This document shows, one piece after another, positions 5,536 through 6,514 of a stretch of DNA of 6,514 nt; the first letter of the stretch is position 1; each line of letters starts with the position of its first letter. Both the position numbers and the translations under genes were made by a program. The notes under the pieces were generated by a model. The model had not been told where the DNA came from. It did no database searches and saw only the letters and a list, made by a program, of their open reading frames with translations. The stretch lies in contig JAFGDI010000354.1 of NCBI GenBank assembly GCA_016932145.1, forward strand, positions 1 through 6,514. The letters are read 5' to 3'. This stretch comes from Sedimentisphaerales bacterium. Lineage in GTDB: Bacteria > Planctomycetota > Phycisphaerae > Sedimentisphaerales > SM23-30.

Positions 5536-5575
5536 AGCCGCAAAGGGGGTGAGTATATCCTTTTGCGGCTTTTTT
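5536..5575 (+). terminator. Intrinsic terminator after the Hc1-like gene
   Basis: AGCCGCAAA (5536-5544) pairs with TTTGCGGCT (5562-5570), extended by GG/CC across a one-base bulge, and is followed by five T (5571-5575). It ends 22 bases before the dehydratase start codon, so that gene needs readthrough or a promoter I could not identify. Confidence 0.85.
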
Positions 5576-5597
5576 CCTTTATAGATCGGAGAATTTT

Positions 5598-6071
5598 ATG
5601 CCTCCTAAATGGTTGTTTGATATAGGTGAGATAGATTTAAATAAGGTTGTTTTTGATACCGCGGCCATAGAGTCGATTAATCCGCAGTCTTTTGAGATGC
5701 GTCAGATCGATGCTATAGTACATTTTGACCCGGCCCGTCAGGAGATAATAGCTCTGAAGGAAGTAAAGCCAGATGAGTTCTGGGTTCGTGGTCATATACC
5801 CGGCAGGCCACTGTACCCTGGCGTATTGATGGTAGAGGCTGCCGCTCAGATGTCAAGTATCGCTGCGATAAAGGCAGGAGGGGAGACGAGATTTATTGGT
5901 TTTGGCGGTATCGAAAATGTTAAGTTTCGTAAGCAGGTAGTACCCGGCGATAAGCTGTATATTCTCGGTAAATTTATTAAGATGACACCCAGGAAATTTG
6001 TTATGGCAGTGCAAGGGATTGTCGATGGAGTAATGGCCTTTGAAGGCGAGATTATAGGCATGCCTTTATAA
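5598..6071 (+). CDS. fabZ: FabZ-type 3-hydroxyacyl-ACP dehydratase
   Basis: Hot-dog-fold enzyme that, in the FabZ family, removes water from 3-hydroxyacyl-ACP to give trans-2-enoyl-ACP in cytoplasmic fatty-acid elongation. The 157-residue length is close to the family norm of about 150. The active-site segment is clear: GHIPGRPLYPG (65-75) with catalytic His66, then MVEAAAQ with Glu80, 14 residues on; Glu rather than Asp favours FabZ over FabA. The later block GGIENVKFRKQVVPGD (103-118) is also typical. The usual FPFLLVDR-type N-terminal motif is altered to MRQIDAIVHFD (34-44), and the first 30 residues are unlike common FabZ, so this may be a lineage-specific paralogue rather than the only FabZ of the cell. 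GGAG lies six bases before the ATG. It stands apart from other fatty-acid genes, between a terminator and a tRNA. Confidence 0.88.
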   Translation: MPPKWLFDIGEIDLNKVVFDTAAIESINPQSFEMRQIDAIVHFDPARQEIIALKEVKPDEFWVRGHIPGRPLYPGVLMVEAAAQMSSIAAIKAGGETRFIGFGGIENVKFRKQVVPGDKLYILGKFIKMTPRKFVMAVQGIVDGVMAFEGEIIGMPL

Positions 6072-6112
6072 GTGCTGATGTGTATATCTGTAAAATTTGC
6101 ATAAAAAAAATC

Positions 6113-6141
6113 TTGAAATGTCAAAAATTATGGATTACAAT
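6113..6141 (+). promoter_or_regulatory. tRNA promoter, sigma70 type
   Basis: TTGAAA (6113-6118), a 17-base spacer and TACAAT (6136-6141), followed by a GC-rich ACGGG discriminator as is common at stable-RNA promoters. Transcription would begin about 10 bases before the tRNA. Confidence 0.8.
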
Positions 6142-6157
6142 ACGGGTCTGCATTTGA

Positions 6158-6231
6158 GGCTGGATAGCTCAGATGGCTAGAGCGGCGGATTCATAGCCCG
6201 CAGGTCCCCGGTTCGATCCCGGGTCCAGCCA
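6158..6231 (+). tRNA. tRNA with CAT anticodon, probably elongator tRNA-Met
   Basis: A complete 74-base cloverleaf. Acceptor 6158-6164 pairs with 6224-6230; the D stem is GCTC/GAGC; the anticodon CAT is at 6192-6194 with T33; the variable loop is five bases; the T stem is CCCGG/CCGGG with loop TTCGATC. The discriminator base is A6231 and the CCA end is not encoded. G1-C72 pairing and an anticodon stem without the three G-C pairs argue against initiator tRNA. The T4-A69 pair resembles elongator Met more than the CAT-type tRNA-Ile, which remains the alternative. The anticodon stem has one A-C mismatch next to the loop (6189 and 6197). It has its own promoter and terminator. Confidence 0.95.
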
Positions 6232-6241
6232 TAAATCGATA

Positions 6242-6282
6242 AAACCCTTGTAAACAACAGTTTATGAGGGTTTATGTTTTTT
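6242..6282 (+). terminator. Intrinsic terminator of the tRNA
   Basis: A 14-bp stem with two G-T pairs (6242-6255 with 6260-6273) closes a four-base AACA loop. After ATG come six T residues (6277-6282). It starts ten bases beyond the tRNA. Confidence 0.85.
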
Positions 6283-6285
6283 AAA

Positions 6286-6345
6286 TCTGACTAAAATAAG
6301 TTAAAAACTGTCTTGGGTGGTCTGGAGTTTTGATTTTTAGTCAGA
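6286..6345. repeat. Perfect 11-base inverted repeat
   Basis: TCTGACTAAAA (6286-6296) and its exact complement TTTTAGTCAGA (6335-6345) flank 38 bases without an ORF. The left arm begins four bases after the T-run of the tRNA terminator; the right arm abuts repeat copy C. It may be the end of a small element or a structured RNA. Confidence 0.5.
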
Positions 6346-6350
6346 AAGGT

Positions 6351-6401
6351 AGCGAGTTTGGGAATTTCGGGCTTTGCCCTCAACTTGTTTCTTATTACCT
6401 A
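6351..6401. repeat. Dispersed repeat, copy C (partial)
   Basis: Bases 6352-6363 match copy A at 105-116 (11 of 12). Bases 6380-6391 match copy B at 2153-2164 exactly. Bases 6391-6401 are the exact reverse complement of TAGGTAATAAG at the left of copy B. A triloop hairpin GGGC-TTT-GCCC (6369-6379) recalls those in copy A. The gene-free remainder to 6514 is AT-rich and contains only a 17-codon ORF judged spurious. Confidence 0.55.
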
Positions 6402-6514
6402 CTTATAACCGAGTGAAGGGCGTGTTTCCCAAAAGAAAAACAGATTAAGTTGTATGACAATAGTTCTGGTTAATAATTGTTATATTTACTTCAACTGCAA
6501 CAAATAGTCAGGCA

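Noticed and set aside
6454..6507. 17-codon ORF near the right end
   Set aside because: Too short, no ribosome site, no resemblance to anything; expected by chance in AT-rich sequence.

Overview
The window reads as bacterial chromosome, most likely from a planctomycete of the Phycisphaerae type (PVC group). Three things point that way: a 56-residue protein matching the N-terminal half of chlamydial-type histone H1-like Hc1, large membrane-anchored coiled-coil proteins without a familiar name, and moderate GC with AT-rich, repeat-bearing spacers. This assignment is inferred from protein character only; there is no rRNA to confirm it. No phage, plasmid, transposase or CRISPR signal was found.

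Left part, minus strand. A two-gene operon (2015 down to 304) encodes a DUF4416 protein and a polytopic WecA/TagO-type polyprenyl-phosphate sugar-1-phosphate transferase, 14 bases apart. Its probable promoter (2210-2237) sits directly behind the terminator of the next gene, and a dispersed repeat lies in its leader. Further right on the same strand is a 458-residue protein (3674-2298) with one N-terminal membrane segment, a long coiled coil, a small beta-barrel-like domain and a C-terminal BRCT-like domain. It has its own promoter and a strong terminator.

Centre. A 437-base divergent spacer (3675-4111) holds two good sigma70-type promoters facing away from each other. To the right, on the plus strand, is a TTG-started 289-residue protein with the same plan (membrane segment, coiled coil, barrel-like domain) but no BRCT domain. 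The two divergent genes look like distant relatives sharing the barrel-like domain. The right-hand gene is followed by a 53-residue single-pass membrane protein, a terminator, the Hc1-like gene, a second terminator and a FabZ-type 3-hydroxyacyl-ACP dehydratase gene.

Right end. A tRNA with a CAT anticodon (probably elongator Met) has its own promoter and terminator. Then comes a non-coding stretch with a perfect 11-base inverted repeat and a third copy of the dispersed repeat family.

Functionally the window mixes cell-envelope functions (polyprenyl-linked glycan initiation, fatty-acid elongation, two membrane-anchored coiled-coil proteins) with a nucleoid-type small protein and a tRNA. The least explained part is the divergent coiled-coil pair with the BRCT-like tail and the small membrane protein beside it.
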